64,000 bases of DNA from Runella limosa DSM 17973. GTDB lineage: Bacteria > Bacteroidota > Bacteroidia > Cytophagales > Spirosomataceae. Made by a program: the position numbers and the translations under genes. Below are positions 27,372 to 34,747 of the stretch, piece after piece. Where the stretch lies: contig NZ_AXVJ01000044.1 in the NCBI RefSeq assembly GCF_000482465.1, positions 87,637 through 151,636 of the forward strand, written 5' to 3'. Each line of letters begins with the position of its first letter. Within the stretch, counting starts at the first letter, position 1. The notes under the pieces were generated by a model, which saw only the letters and a list, made by a program, of their open reading frames with translations, made no database searches and had not been told where the DNA came from.

Positions 27372-27379
27372 TAAATTTG
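27372..27379 (+). promoter_or_regulatory. Bacteroidota -7 promoter element
   Basis: TAAATTTG matches TAnnTTTG exactly and lies 51 bases before the lipoprotein start at 27431. No clear -33 TTG was seen at the usual spacing. Confidence 0.45.
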
Positions 27380-27430
27380 GCTAATCAATAGACCTATTCC
27401 CTACCTCATCTCCCCCGAATCAAACTCCCT

Positions 27431-27859
27431 ATGCGGTTTACTTTTTTATGTGTGGCAATTGGGGTTGGGTTGGTTTCTTGCAAAGAGAAGGACCTCAACC
27501 TTTACTCCTATTGGCAATGTAACCAAGCCCAAAAACTTGATACGACCACCATTGCCAAAAAATTGAAAGGTTCGTGGTCGTGGACTAAACAGGATTGCGC
27601 TTTGTTGGGGAAGTTTAAGTATGCCGATAAAAAAATACGTGTGACCTTTCGCAGCAACCGTACTTTTTCAGTCACCGAAAATTCAACGACGCTGACCCAA
27701 GGCAACTGGAGGATAAAACAAGAAGACGGCAACTCATGGGGGCTCGCGATGTCATCGCCCAGTACCTATTTATACGGTCGCATTCTATTTTGTGACAATC
27801 AAGTGGTGTTTAACCAAAGTTACATCGACGGCTGTGACAATGTTTTCAAAAAAGAGTAA
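27431..27859 (+). CDS. Small lipoprotein with lipocalin-like layout
   Basis: 142 residues. The N-terminal signal ends in lipobox LVSC near residue 17. The rest is a small beta-rich domain with GSWSWTKQDC, SNRTFSVTENSTTLTQGNWRI, and a paired-cysteine C-terminus (FCDNQ and DGCDN). The pattern 'strong W, then TF/T..G.W.' is typical of lipocalin-like small Bacteroidota lipoproteins. It resembles in plan, but not closely in sequence, the lipoproteins at 29286 and 62528. The role is unknown. It lies between the HNH nuclease and the Fic gene in an accessory region. Confidence 0.75.
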   Translation: MRFTFLCVAIGVGLVSCKEKDLNLYSYWQCNQAQKLDTTTIAKKLKGSWSWTKQDCALLGKFKYADKKIRVTFRSNRTFSVTENSTTLTQGNWRIKQEDGNSWGLAMSSPSTYLYGRILFCDNQVVFNQSYIDGCDNVFKKE

Positions 27860-27881
27860 TAAGGTAAAGTATTCCCTCCTG

Positions 27882-27904
27882 CCGTCGCTCGCATCTTGCG
27901 ACGG
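27882..27904. repeat. Hairpin between lipoprotein and Fic genes
   Basis: CCGTCGC (27882-27888) and GCGACGG (27898-27904) form a perfect 7-base stem with a 9-base loop. It starts 22 bases after the lipoprotein stop, in GC-rich DNA that differs from the genes on both sides. It may be a terminator-like or dispersed repeat; no T-run follows. Confidence 0.4.
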
Positions 27905-28052
27905 GGCGGCACGAGCCGTGATGACTAAGTCAGAAAGTTCCCCTATCGTAGTAGCTTACTTTTCTACCTGTGGCGTGCCAAGAGGAGCGCCATGAAGTTG
28001 CTTTTGCGGCGAACAAAGCGTATTTTCACCGCATATTTTGCGGCGAAAAACT

Positions 28053-29186
28053 ATGTACATCCACGAAAGAAACAATTGGACTGACTTTAGTTGGGACAAT
28101 GGCAGGCTACTACCTCTTTTAGCTGCTGTAAGACATTTGCAGGGACGTTTACTTGGGCATATTGAGAGTTTAGGATTCGATTTGATTGAGCGAGCTACCT
28201 TAGAGTCTCTGATTCTAGAAGTTACTGATTCGTCCAAAATCGAAGGCGAATTTTTAAATACTGAACTTGTTCGCTCATCTATTGCCCGAAAACTAGGCAT
28301 TGAAAGTGCCGAATTTAGTAACATTCCCCGCAACATCGACGGCGTCGTGGATGTCCTTTTAGATGCTACGCAAAATTATGACCAGCCTCTCTCTCAAGAA
28401 CGACTTTTGGGTTGGCATCACTCGCTGTTTCAATCGGGATATAGTGGTTATACAAAAATTGATGTGGCGCGTTACCGTTCCACAGGGATGAAAGTAGTTT
28501 CGGGCACGTTTGGCAGAGAAAAAGTCCATTTTGAAGCGCCTACTGCCGAAAACGTGCCCCACGAAATGAGCCTATTTTTGGATTGGCTCAATAACGAAAG
28601 CACCTTAGACTTAGTCCTAAAATCCATCATAGCCCACTTTTGGTTTGTAACAATCCATCCTTTTGATGATGGTAACGGACGGTTAGCTAGGGACATAATG
28701 GACATGTTATTAGCTAGAAGTGATGGCAGTAAAATCCGCTTTTACAGCATTTCTAATCAGATTTTCAAAGAGCATAAACGATACAATGATATAATTGAAA
28801 AAACACAAAAAGGCACTGCTGACATCACTCCTTATATAGAATGGTTTCTCGGTTGTTTTGAGAGAGCACTTCTGTCGAGTGAGCAAAATTTAGAAGTTAT
28901 TTTAGATAAAGCCCGCTTTTGGGAACAGCACAAATTCGTGGCCATTAATGACAGACAACGACTTGTGATTAATTATCTATATGACAATTACGACAAAGAA
29001 GTGGGCTTTTTAAGAACCTCTGTCTATGCTAAACTTACCAAATCTTCAAACGATACTGCATTACGAGACTTACAAGATTTGGTCACTAAAAAGATGCTGA
29101 AAGCAGAAGATAGTGGTAAGAAGACAAAATACGTCATCATCAGTCCAAAAGGCATACGAATACCCAATCAGCAAATAGTGGTTTAA
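28053..29186 (+). CDS. Fic family protein (predicted AMP transferase) with C-terminal winged helix
   Basis: 377 residues from ATG 28053; a TTG at 28038 is less likely. The N-terminal part begins HERNNWTDFSWD, as in Fic proteins with a DUF4172/Fic_N region. The inhibitory helix motif SSKIEG (residues 60-65) fits (S/T)xxxE(G/N), so this is a class II self-inhibited Fic. The active-site loop is HPFDDGNGRLAR beginning at His202, complete with catalytic His. The last 75 residues look like a winged-helix domain. Such proteins usually AMPylate cytoplasmic targets. No separate antitoxin gene is adjacent, consistent with built-in inhibition. The target is unknown. Confidence 0.92.
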   Translation: MYIHERNNWTDFSWDNGRLLPLLAAVRHLQGRLLGHIESLGFDLIERATLESLILEVTDSSKIEGEFLNTELVRSSIARKLGIESAEFSNIPRNIDGVVDVLLDATQNYDQPLSQERLLGWHHSLFQSGYSGYTKIDVARYRSTGMKVVSGTFGREKVHFEAPTAENVPHEMSLFLDWLNNESTLDLVLKSIIAHFWFVTIHPFDDGNGRLARDIMDMLLARSDGSKIRFYSISNQIFKEHKRYNDIIEKTQKGTADITPYIEWFLGCFERALLSSEQNLEVILDKARFWEQHKFVAINDRQRLVINYLYDNYDKEVGFLRTSVYAKLTKSSNDTALRDLQDLVTKKMLKAEDSGKKTKYVIISPKGIRIPNQQIVV

Positions 29187-29285
29187 AGTTGTCGTCGTCT
29201 GTCGAAGAAAAGCGTCGCTCGTCTATTTGCGCTTGAGGGAGACAGAAACGTGTCGTTGTTTTGAACAAAAAACAACACAACTCCC

Positions 29286-29741
29286 ATGAACACGCCTTTC
29301 AAATCCCTCGCTTTTGGTCTTCTTTTCGTTGCTTCCTTGGTTTCTTGCACCAAAGAACCCAGCTTACCCCCCAAAGAGCGTTTTTTGAGCGACAAACCGT
29401 GGTACGTCACGGCTTACACCGTCCAACTGGGCAGTCGCTACGAAGATAGGCTTTCGGCCACGCCCAATTGCCTCAGAGACGACATTTACGTTTTTACTCC
29501 TAAAAAACACTACGAATACAACGCTGGCGCAACCAAGTGCAATCCCAACGACCCACAAGTAATTCATACGGGAATTTGGTCGTTGAGCGAAGATGGAAGT
29601 ACCCTCAAAATCAACATCAAAACGGGGGATTCGGGCTTGGGTTTGTACGAATATAAAGTCACTGAGCTATCCGAACACATGCTTCAACTCCAATACAACG
29701 ACGGTGGCTTTGTGCATCGGCTGTTGTTTGAACATCCGTAA
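29286..29741 (+). CDS. Small lipocalin-like lipoprotein
   Basis: 151 residues with a lipoprotein signal and lipobox LVSC. The mature part is beta-rich: DKPWYVTAYTVQLG, RDDIYVFTPKKHYEYNAGATKC, GIWSLSEDGSTLKI, and LQLQYNDGGF. This is the layout of small lipocalin-like proteins common in Bacteroidota. An 8-base-pair hairpin (29255-29262 with 29269-29276) lies just before the start and could affect translation. It is placed after the Fic gene with no obvious functional link. The role is unknown. Confidence 0.78.
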   Translation: MNTPFKSLAFGLLFVASLVSCTKEPSLPPKERFLSDKPWYVTAYTVQLGSRYEDRLSATPNCLRDDIYVFTPKKHYEYNAGATKCNPNDPQVIHTGIWSLSEDGSTLKINIKTGDSGLGLYEYKVTELSEHMLQLQYNDGGFVHRLLFEHP

Positions 29742-29927
29742 AATTTTCTCTTTTTTTGTGTAACATCTTCAACGACCCTCATTGCCTATTGAATAGAACA
29801 CAAATTGTACCATGGATACGCAAACGTGCTTTGGATGGTTAGTCAAATAATCAACAAAGAGATATTGCAGGTCCATTTGTATTTTATTTGATAAGTGCCT
29901 ATTTTTCAGCCAAACACTGCTAATAAT

Positions 29928-30800
29928 ATGTCACTCAAAGAACGATATATCAATCCGTTTACCGATTTTGGCTTCAAAAAGTTATTTGGCTCCGAGCTTA
30001 ATAAAGACTTATTAATTGACTTTTTGAATGAAGTTGTTCTTCCCAATAATAAAAAGATCGCAGAGCTAAAATACAGTAAAAATGAGCATATTGGACAGAC
30101 CGAATTAGACAGAAAGGCTATTTTTGACTTGTATTGTATCAGTTCTACTGGAGAGCGATTTATCGTTGAAATGCAAAAAGCCAAACAAAATTACTTCAAA
30201 GATAGAAGTGTATTTTATTCAACATTTCCAGTACAAGAACAAGCAGAAACAGGAGATTGGAATTACCAACTAACTGCGATTTATACCGTAGGAATTCTTG
30301 ATTTTACATTTAGTGATGAAGAATCTAGAAATAGCGTATCTTCCAAAGAAGTAAGGCATGAAGTAAAATTAAAAAACCAACATTGTGAAGTTTTTTACGA
30401 TAAGTTGACATTTATTTACCTAGAAATGCCCCATTTTAATAAAAAAGAAGAAGAATTATCAACCACATATGACAAATGGTTGTATGTATTAAAGTATCTT
30501 CCGCATTTTACTGATAGACCCAAAAGTTTGCAAGAACGAATCTTTCAACGACTTTTTGAAGCTGCTGAAATCGCCAAATTTACTTCCGAGGAGAAAGAAT
30601 TATACGAAGAAAGCCTCAAATCGTATCGTGACTTAAAAAATGTCATAGATTCTGCATTTGATGACGGCGTAATGAAGGAAAAAACAACCAATATTATCAA
30701 AGCCCTTCAACGGGGTAAATTAAGCGTTGCAGAAATTGCAGAAGATTTTAATACCACATCTGACTTTGTTCTAAGGATCAAAAAAGACAGTAGTCTCTAA
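29928..30800 (+). CDS. Rpn family / PD-(D/E)XK nuclease family transposase-like protein
   Basis: 290 residues from ATG 29928. The frame extends to 29895, but the family start is the YINPFTDFGFKKLFG motif just after this ATG. The nuclease core is seen in KAIFDLYC (Asp) and RFIVEMQ (ExQ), the signature of the Rpn / transposase_31-like PD-(D/E)XK group. The last ~45 residues form a basic helix-turn-helix-like tail (LSVAEIAEDFNTTSDFVLRI) that begins near an internal in-frame ATG at 30672. Related proteins promote recombination or act in phage defence. A paralogue lies at 45019. It has no transposon ends here. Confidence 0.88.
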   Translation: MSLKERYINPFTDFGFKKLFGSELNKDLLIDFLNEVVLPNNKKIAELKYSKNEHIGQTELDRKAIFDLYCISSTGERFIVEMQKAKQNYFKDRSVFYSTFPVQEQAETGDWNYQLTAIYTVGILDFTFSDEESRNSVSSKEVRHEVKLKNQHCEVFYDKLTFIYLEMPHFNKKEEELSTTYDKWLYVLKYLPHFTDRPKSLQERIFQRLFEAAEIAKFTSEEKELYEESLKSYRDLKNVIDSAFDDGVMKEKTTNIIKALQRGKLSVAEIAEDFNTTSDFVLRIKKDSSL

Positions 30801-30857
30801 GCCCCCTTTTTCAAGAAACTGCCAACCACTCCCCACTTTTCGCCTCAAAAACGAGTA

Positions 30858-30909
30858 AGGAAAGCCCTTTTTTGCCTTAGTACACTGTTTTCCACCAAAG
30901 GGCTTTCCT
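30858..30909. promoter_or_regulatory. 13-base inverted repeat just before the sugar ABC operon
   Basis: AGGAAAGCCCTTT (30858-30870) and AAAGGGCTTTCCT (30897-30909) are perfect reverse complements with 26 bases between them. The right arm ends 4 bases before the ATG of the ABC ATPase gene, so in RNA it would cover the ribosome entry site, and in DNA it could be a split operator. The arrangement suggests control of the importer operon; the regulator is unknown. Confidence 0.55.
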
Positions 30910-30913
30910 CCTA

Positions 30914-32410
30914 ATGACCCGCCAACCTGACCAATTACTGCAAGTACGCAACCTTTCTAAGTCGTTTGTGGGCGTGAAGGCCCTCGACCAAGTCCAGCTC
31001 GACCTCAAAAAAGGCGAAGTCCATGCCGTCATGGGCGAAAACGGCGCAGGAAAGTCCACCTTCATGAAAATTTTGATGGGACTACTCTCTCCCGATTCGG
31101 GGGAAATTTGGCTGGAAGGCGACGTACTAAAAAACGCCGACGTCAACGAAACCCTCAAACGCGGCATTTCGATGATTCACCAAGAAATGCTCGTAGTGCC
31201 CGAATTAACCGTTGCCCAAAACATTTTTTTAGGGCGAGAAAAAACCAATTGGCTCCCTTTTTGGCTCGACGACGCCCACACCAACGCCCAAGCCGAAGCC
31301 ATTTTACAGCAAATGGGCGTGGACATTGCCCCCACTACCCTGCTCAAACACCTGAGCGTGGCCGAAATGCAAATGGTAGAAATCGCCAAGGCTATTTCCA
31401 ACAACGCCAAGGTCATCATCATGGACGAGCCTACCTCGGCCATTTCGGACAAGGAAGTCGCGACCTTGTTCAAAATCATCAAAGACTTAAAACAACAAGG
31501 CGTCGGAATCCTGTATATTTCGCACAAAATGGACGAGATTTTTCAGATTTCGGATACCATTACCGTCTTGCGTGATGGGCAATACATCGGAACTAAACCC
31601 GCTTCCGAACTCGACCAACCTACCTTGATTTCGATGATGGTGGGCCGCGAAATCACCAATCTTTTTCCCGAAATTGTCCCTTCCAAGGGCGAAGTAGTAC
31701 TCTCGGTCAAACGACTCACACGCCAAGGCGTATTTTCTGACATCACGTTTGAGGTGCGCAAAGGCGAAGTTTTGGGTTTGGCAGGTTTGATGGGCGCGGG
31801 TCGGACGGAAGTAGCGCGGGCTATTTTTGGACTAGACCGTTATGATAATGGCGAAATTCAACTTAATGGGCAAACCATTCGCATCCATTCCCCCGCCGAA
31901 GCCATCGCCTTGGGCATTGGTTACGTCAGCGAAGACCGCAAAGGATTGGGCTTTATTCCTGCCATGACTATTCAGGATAACATCACCCTTTCGAGCCTCT
32001 CGCAACACGCCAAAGCAGGCTGGGTGATGACCGACAGAGAAGCAAGCGTTGCCACACACATGATGCAAAACCTGCGCATCAAAGCCACGGGCGCGGCCCA
32101 AAAAGTAAGCCATCTCAGCGGCGGGAACCAACAAAAAGTGGTTATCGCCAAGGTACTTCAGGCTGCTCCCGACGTAGTGATTCTGGACGAACCTACGCGG
32201 GGCATTGACATTGGGGCGAAGTTTGAAATTTATAAACTCATCAACGACCTAACGGCCCAAGGTATCGCTGTCGTGATGATTTCGTCGGAATTGCCCGAGA
32301 TTTTGGGACTTAGCCACCGAATACTGGTACTGTCGAAAGGTAAACAAACGGCATTGCTTGTCAGGGAAGAAGCTACGCAAGATGTGATTATGAAATATGC
32401 GATGCAGTAG
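30914..32410 (+). CDS. Sugar ABC transporter ATP-binding protein (RbsA/MglA type)
   Basis: 498 residues with two fused ABC domains. The first has GENGAGKST, LSVAEMQMVEIAKAI, and VIIMDEPTSAI. The second keeps LSGGNQQKVVIAKVL and VVILDEPTRGID, with a degenerate P-loop (GLMGAGRTE). This is the standard RbsA/MglA/XylG layout, where the tandem ATPase pairs with one permease and a periplasmic binding protein. The permease gene follows after 27 bases and the binding protein after that. Such importers are infrequent in Bacteroidota that also use SusCD. The substrate is probably a monosaccharide or inositol; the nearby catabolic operon supports this. Confidence 0.94.
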   Translation: MTRQPDQLLQVRNLSKSFVGVKALDQVQLDLKKGEVHAVMGENGAGKSTFMKILMGLLSPDSGEIWLEGDVLKNADVNETLKRGISMIHQEMLVVPELTVAQNIFLGREKTNWLPFWLDDAHTNAQAEAILQQMGVDIAPTTLLKHLSVAEMQMVEIAKAISNNAKVIIMDEPTSAISDKEVATLFKIIKDLKQQGVGILYISHKMDEIFQISDTITVLRDGQYIGTKPASELDQPTLISMMVGREITNLFPEIVPSKGEVVLSVKRLTRQGVFSDITFEVRKGEVLGLAGLMGAGRTEVARAIFGLDRYDNGEIQLNGQTIRIHSPAEAIALGIGYVSEDRKGLGFIPAMTIQDNITLSSLSQHAKAGWVMTDREASVATHMMQNLRIKATGAAQKVSHLSGGNQQKVVIAKVLQAAPDVVILDEPTRGIDIGAKFEIYKLINDLTAQGIAVVMISSELPEILGLSHRILVLSKGKQTALLVREEATQDVIMKYAMQ

Positions 32411-32437
32411 ATACCCCAAAACAGGAAACCAACAAAC

Positions 32438-33382
32438 ATGAATACACTTTTAACTCGTTCAAAAAACCTAGGCCAATACGGCATATTTGGGGCTTTTGTG
32501 GTGATTTGCTTGGGATTGGCAGTCATCAATCCGCAGTTTATGACCGTCTCCAACTGGACCATCATCATCACCCAAGTATCCATCAATGCGCTTTTGGCCT
32601 TTGGGGTCACGTTTGTCATTATTACGGGTGGCATCGACCTTTCGTTGGGCTCGATGGTCGCCGTCACGGGCGTCGTGGCGGCTTCACTGGCGCATCCTGA
32701 TACCTACCCCGTCATTGTTCCCATTGGCGTTGGCGTGCTTTCGGGTGTGGCCATGGGTGCGCTCAATGGGTTGGTGATTACCAAAAGCAAAGTCCCACCC
32801 TTCATCGTGACGCTGGGAATGATGACCATTGGCCGCGGTTTGGCCTTGATTTTGAGCAAAGGCCGCCCTATCTCTAACCTTTCCGATTCGTTCAATTTTA
32901 TTGGCGGCGGAAGCGTTTTAGGGATTCCCTTTCCCATTCTCATTTTGGTCGTCTTTTTTATTCTTTGTACACTTCTTCTCAAAAAAACGGTGTTGGGACG
33001 GTATATTTACGCCGTTGGGGGAAACGAACAAGCGGCAACTGCGTCAGGGATTCGGGTCAACAAAGTCAAAATGGCCGTTTATACTTTGTGTGGCGGCTTG
33101 GCGGGTTTGGCGGGAATTCTGCTGACGGCCCGCATCACCACGGGACAGCCCAACGCAGGTGCAGGTTTCGAGCTCGACGCCATCGCAGCGGCCATTATTG
33201 GTGGCACAAGTACCTCGGGCGGAACAGGTACGATGACAGGAACGCTCATTGGTGCACTCTTGATTGGCGTCATCAGCAACGGCCTCGACCTCCTCAATGT
33301 TACTTCCTATTATCAACAAGTAGTAATGGGTGCCATCATCATCGGCGCCGTGGTACTTGATAGTTGGAATCAGAAGAAGTAG
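32438..33382 (+). CDS. Sugar ABC transporter permease (RbsC type)
   Basis: 314 residues with about 8-10 hydrophobic segments, as in RbsC/MglC permeases. Conserved family segments include GGIDLSLGSMVAVTGVV, PPFIVTLGMMTIGRGLALI, YAVGGNEQAATASGIRVNKVK, and GGTSTSGGTGTMTGTLIGAL. It forms the inner-membrane channel energised by the ATPase gene just upstream. It has no signal peptide, as expected for this family. The substrate is shared with the rest of the operon. Confidence 0.94.
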   Translation: MNTLLTRSKNLGQYGIFGAFVVICLGLAVINPQFMTVSNWTIIITQVSINALLAFGVTFVIITGGIDLSLGSMVAVTGVVAASLAHPDTYPVIVPIGVGVLSGVAMGALNGLVITKSKVPPFIVTLGMMTIGRGLALILSKGRPISNLSDSFNFIGGGSVLGIPFPILILVVFFILCTLLLKKTVLGRYIYAVGGNEQAATASGIRVNKVKMAVYTLCGGLAGLAGILLTARITTGQPNAGAGFELDAIAAAIIGGTSTSGGTGTMTGTLIGALLIGVISNGLDLLNVTSYYQQVVMGAIIIGAVVLDSWNQKK

Positions 33383-33525
33383 TTTGAGATTGTGGGTTTC
33401 GGGTTTTTATTTTATCTACTCTTTCCAATCGTCGATAGTAGCACACGGATGGGATGGATTAGACACGGTTTTTATGGATTTAAAAATGTTCGGGCATAGT
33501 AACTACATAAATTGACATAAAAGAA

Positions 33526-34464
33526 ATGAAACGTACATTAATCGGTTCGGCGCTTTGCGCATTATTATTGGTAGGTTGCGGGCAAGGTAGCAGCGACAAC
33601 AAAGAAGCCAGCGGAGACAAAAAAATTAAGATTGGGGTGACGATGCTCAGTATGCAAAATGAGTTTATCGTGAAAGTAAGCGACGAAATTGAGAAAAAAG
33701 CCCAAGAAATGGGCGTTGAACTCATTGTCGTTGACGCCGAGCGCTCGGCCCTCAAACAAGTAGAGCAAGTCGAAAGCTTCATTGCGCAGAAAGTCGATGC
33801 CATTATCATGAACCCTTGCGAAGTAGAAGCCAGTTCGCCCGCAGTGACCAAGGCATTGGCGGCCAAAATACCCATTGTCAATGTCAACTCAGAAACCAGT
33901 GCTGCCCCTAGTGCCTTTGTGGGCTCAGACGACGTAGAATCGGCGCGGATTGCGATGAATTTTATTGCGGAAAAACTCGGCGGAAAAGGCAACATTCTGA
34001 TGATGCACGGCTACATGGGACAAGCCGCCCAAATCAAACGTGAACAAGGCGCCCGCGAAATCCTGCAAAAGAACCCTAATTTAAAACTACTTGCCCACCA
34101 AACGGCCGAATGGGACCGCGCCAAGGCCATGTCGCTCATGGAAAACTGGATTCAGTCCTACGGGGCAAATGTCAATGCGGTTTTTGCCCAAAACGACGAA
34201 ATGGGTATGGGTGCCGTGAATGCCCTGACGGCTGCTGGCATGAAAGACAAAGTAATTGTGGTCAGTATTGACGCCATTCCAGACGCGCTACAAGCCGTCA
34301 AAAAAGGAACGCTCAACGCAACTGTATTCCAAAACGCCGAACAGCAAGGTGCTAATGCCCTTGAAACGGCTGTTAAAATTGTAAAAGGGGAAAAATTCGA
34401 GAAACAAACCTTAATTCCCTTTCAGCTCGTGACCAAGGAAAACGTAGAAACGTTCTTAAAATAG
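33526..34464 (+). CDS. Sugar ABC transporter substrate-binding lipoprotein (RbsB type)
   Basis: 312 residues. A lipoprotein signal with lipobox LVGC (Cys near residue 19) is followed by a type-I periplasmic binding protein fold: KIKIGVTMLSMQNEFI, QVEQVESFIAQKVDAIIMNP, VNVNSETSAAPSAFVGSDD, and a hinge segment VIVVSIDAIPDALQAVKKG. Lipid anchoring in the periplasm is common for such proteins in this phylum. It completes the ribose-type importer and is followed by a terminator at 34570. The bound sugar cannot be deduced. Confidence 0.93.
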   Translation: MKRTLIGSALCALLLVGCGQGSSDNKEASGDKKIKIGVTMLSMQNEFIVKVSDEIEKKAQEMGVELIVVDAERSALKQVEQVESFIAQKVDAIIMNPCEVEASSPAVTKALAAKIPIVNVNSETSAAPSAFVGSDDVESARIAMNFIAEKLGGKGNILMMHGYMGQAAQIKREQGAREILQKNPNLKLLAHQTAEWDRAKAMSLMENWIQSYGANVNAVFAQNDEMGMGAVNALTAAGMKDKVIVVSIDAIPDALQAVKKGTLNATVFQNAEQQGANALETAVKIVKGEKFEKQTLIPFQLVTKENVETFLK

Positions 34465-34569
34465 TACAGAAAAAGAAATATTTTTTAAAAACAAAATCAC
34501 ATTTTTTCAATCAACACCAATAGCTGAAAATTGGTAACTAACTGAAAAATACATATTTAATAAAATCAG

Positions 34570-34611
34570 AAAAGGGGAAAACCATGCAAAATCGGTTTAT
34601 CCCCTTTTTTT
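34570..34611 (+). terminator. Rho-independent terminator of the importer operon
   Basis: AAAAGGGG (from 34570) pairs with CCCC (34601-34604) and the T-run at 34605-34611. An inner stem AAACC/GGTTT (34579-34583 with 34594-34598) extends it, with a small bulge. It lies about 105 bases after the binding-protein stop and before the SusC gene. Confidence 0.75.
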
Positions 34612-34747
34612 ATACCAATGATACAGGATTGCATAGGATAGTTCTCTCAGCCCTACAAAGCATATTTGTATAATGTCAGGGATTTATAGAATTATTTGAA
34701 GCCTTGATACCATTCTATTTATTTATAAACACTTAATTTTTTACACC

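Noticed and set aside
34662..34669. CATATTTG as promoter of the SusC gene
   Set aside because: One mismatch to TAnnTTTG and no -33 element at the right distance; too weak to list.
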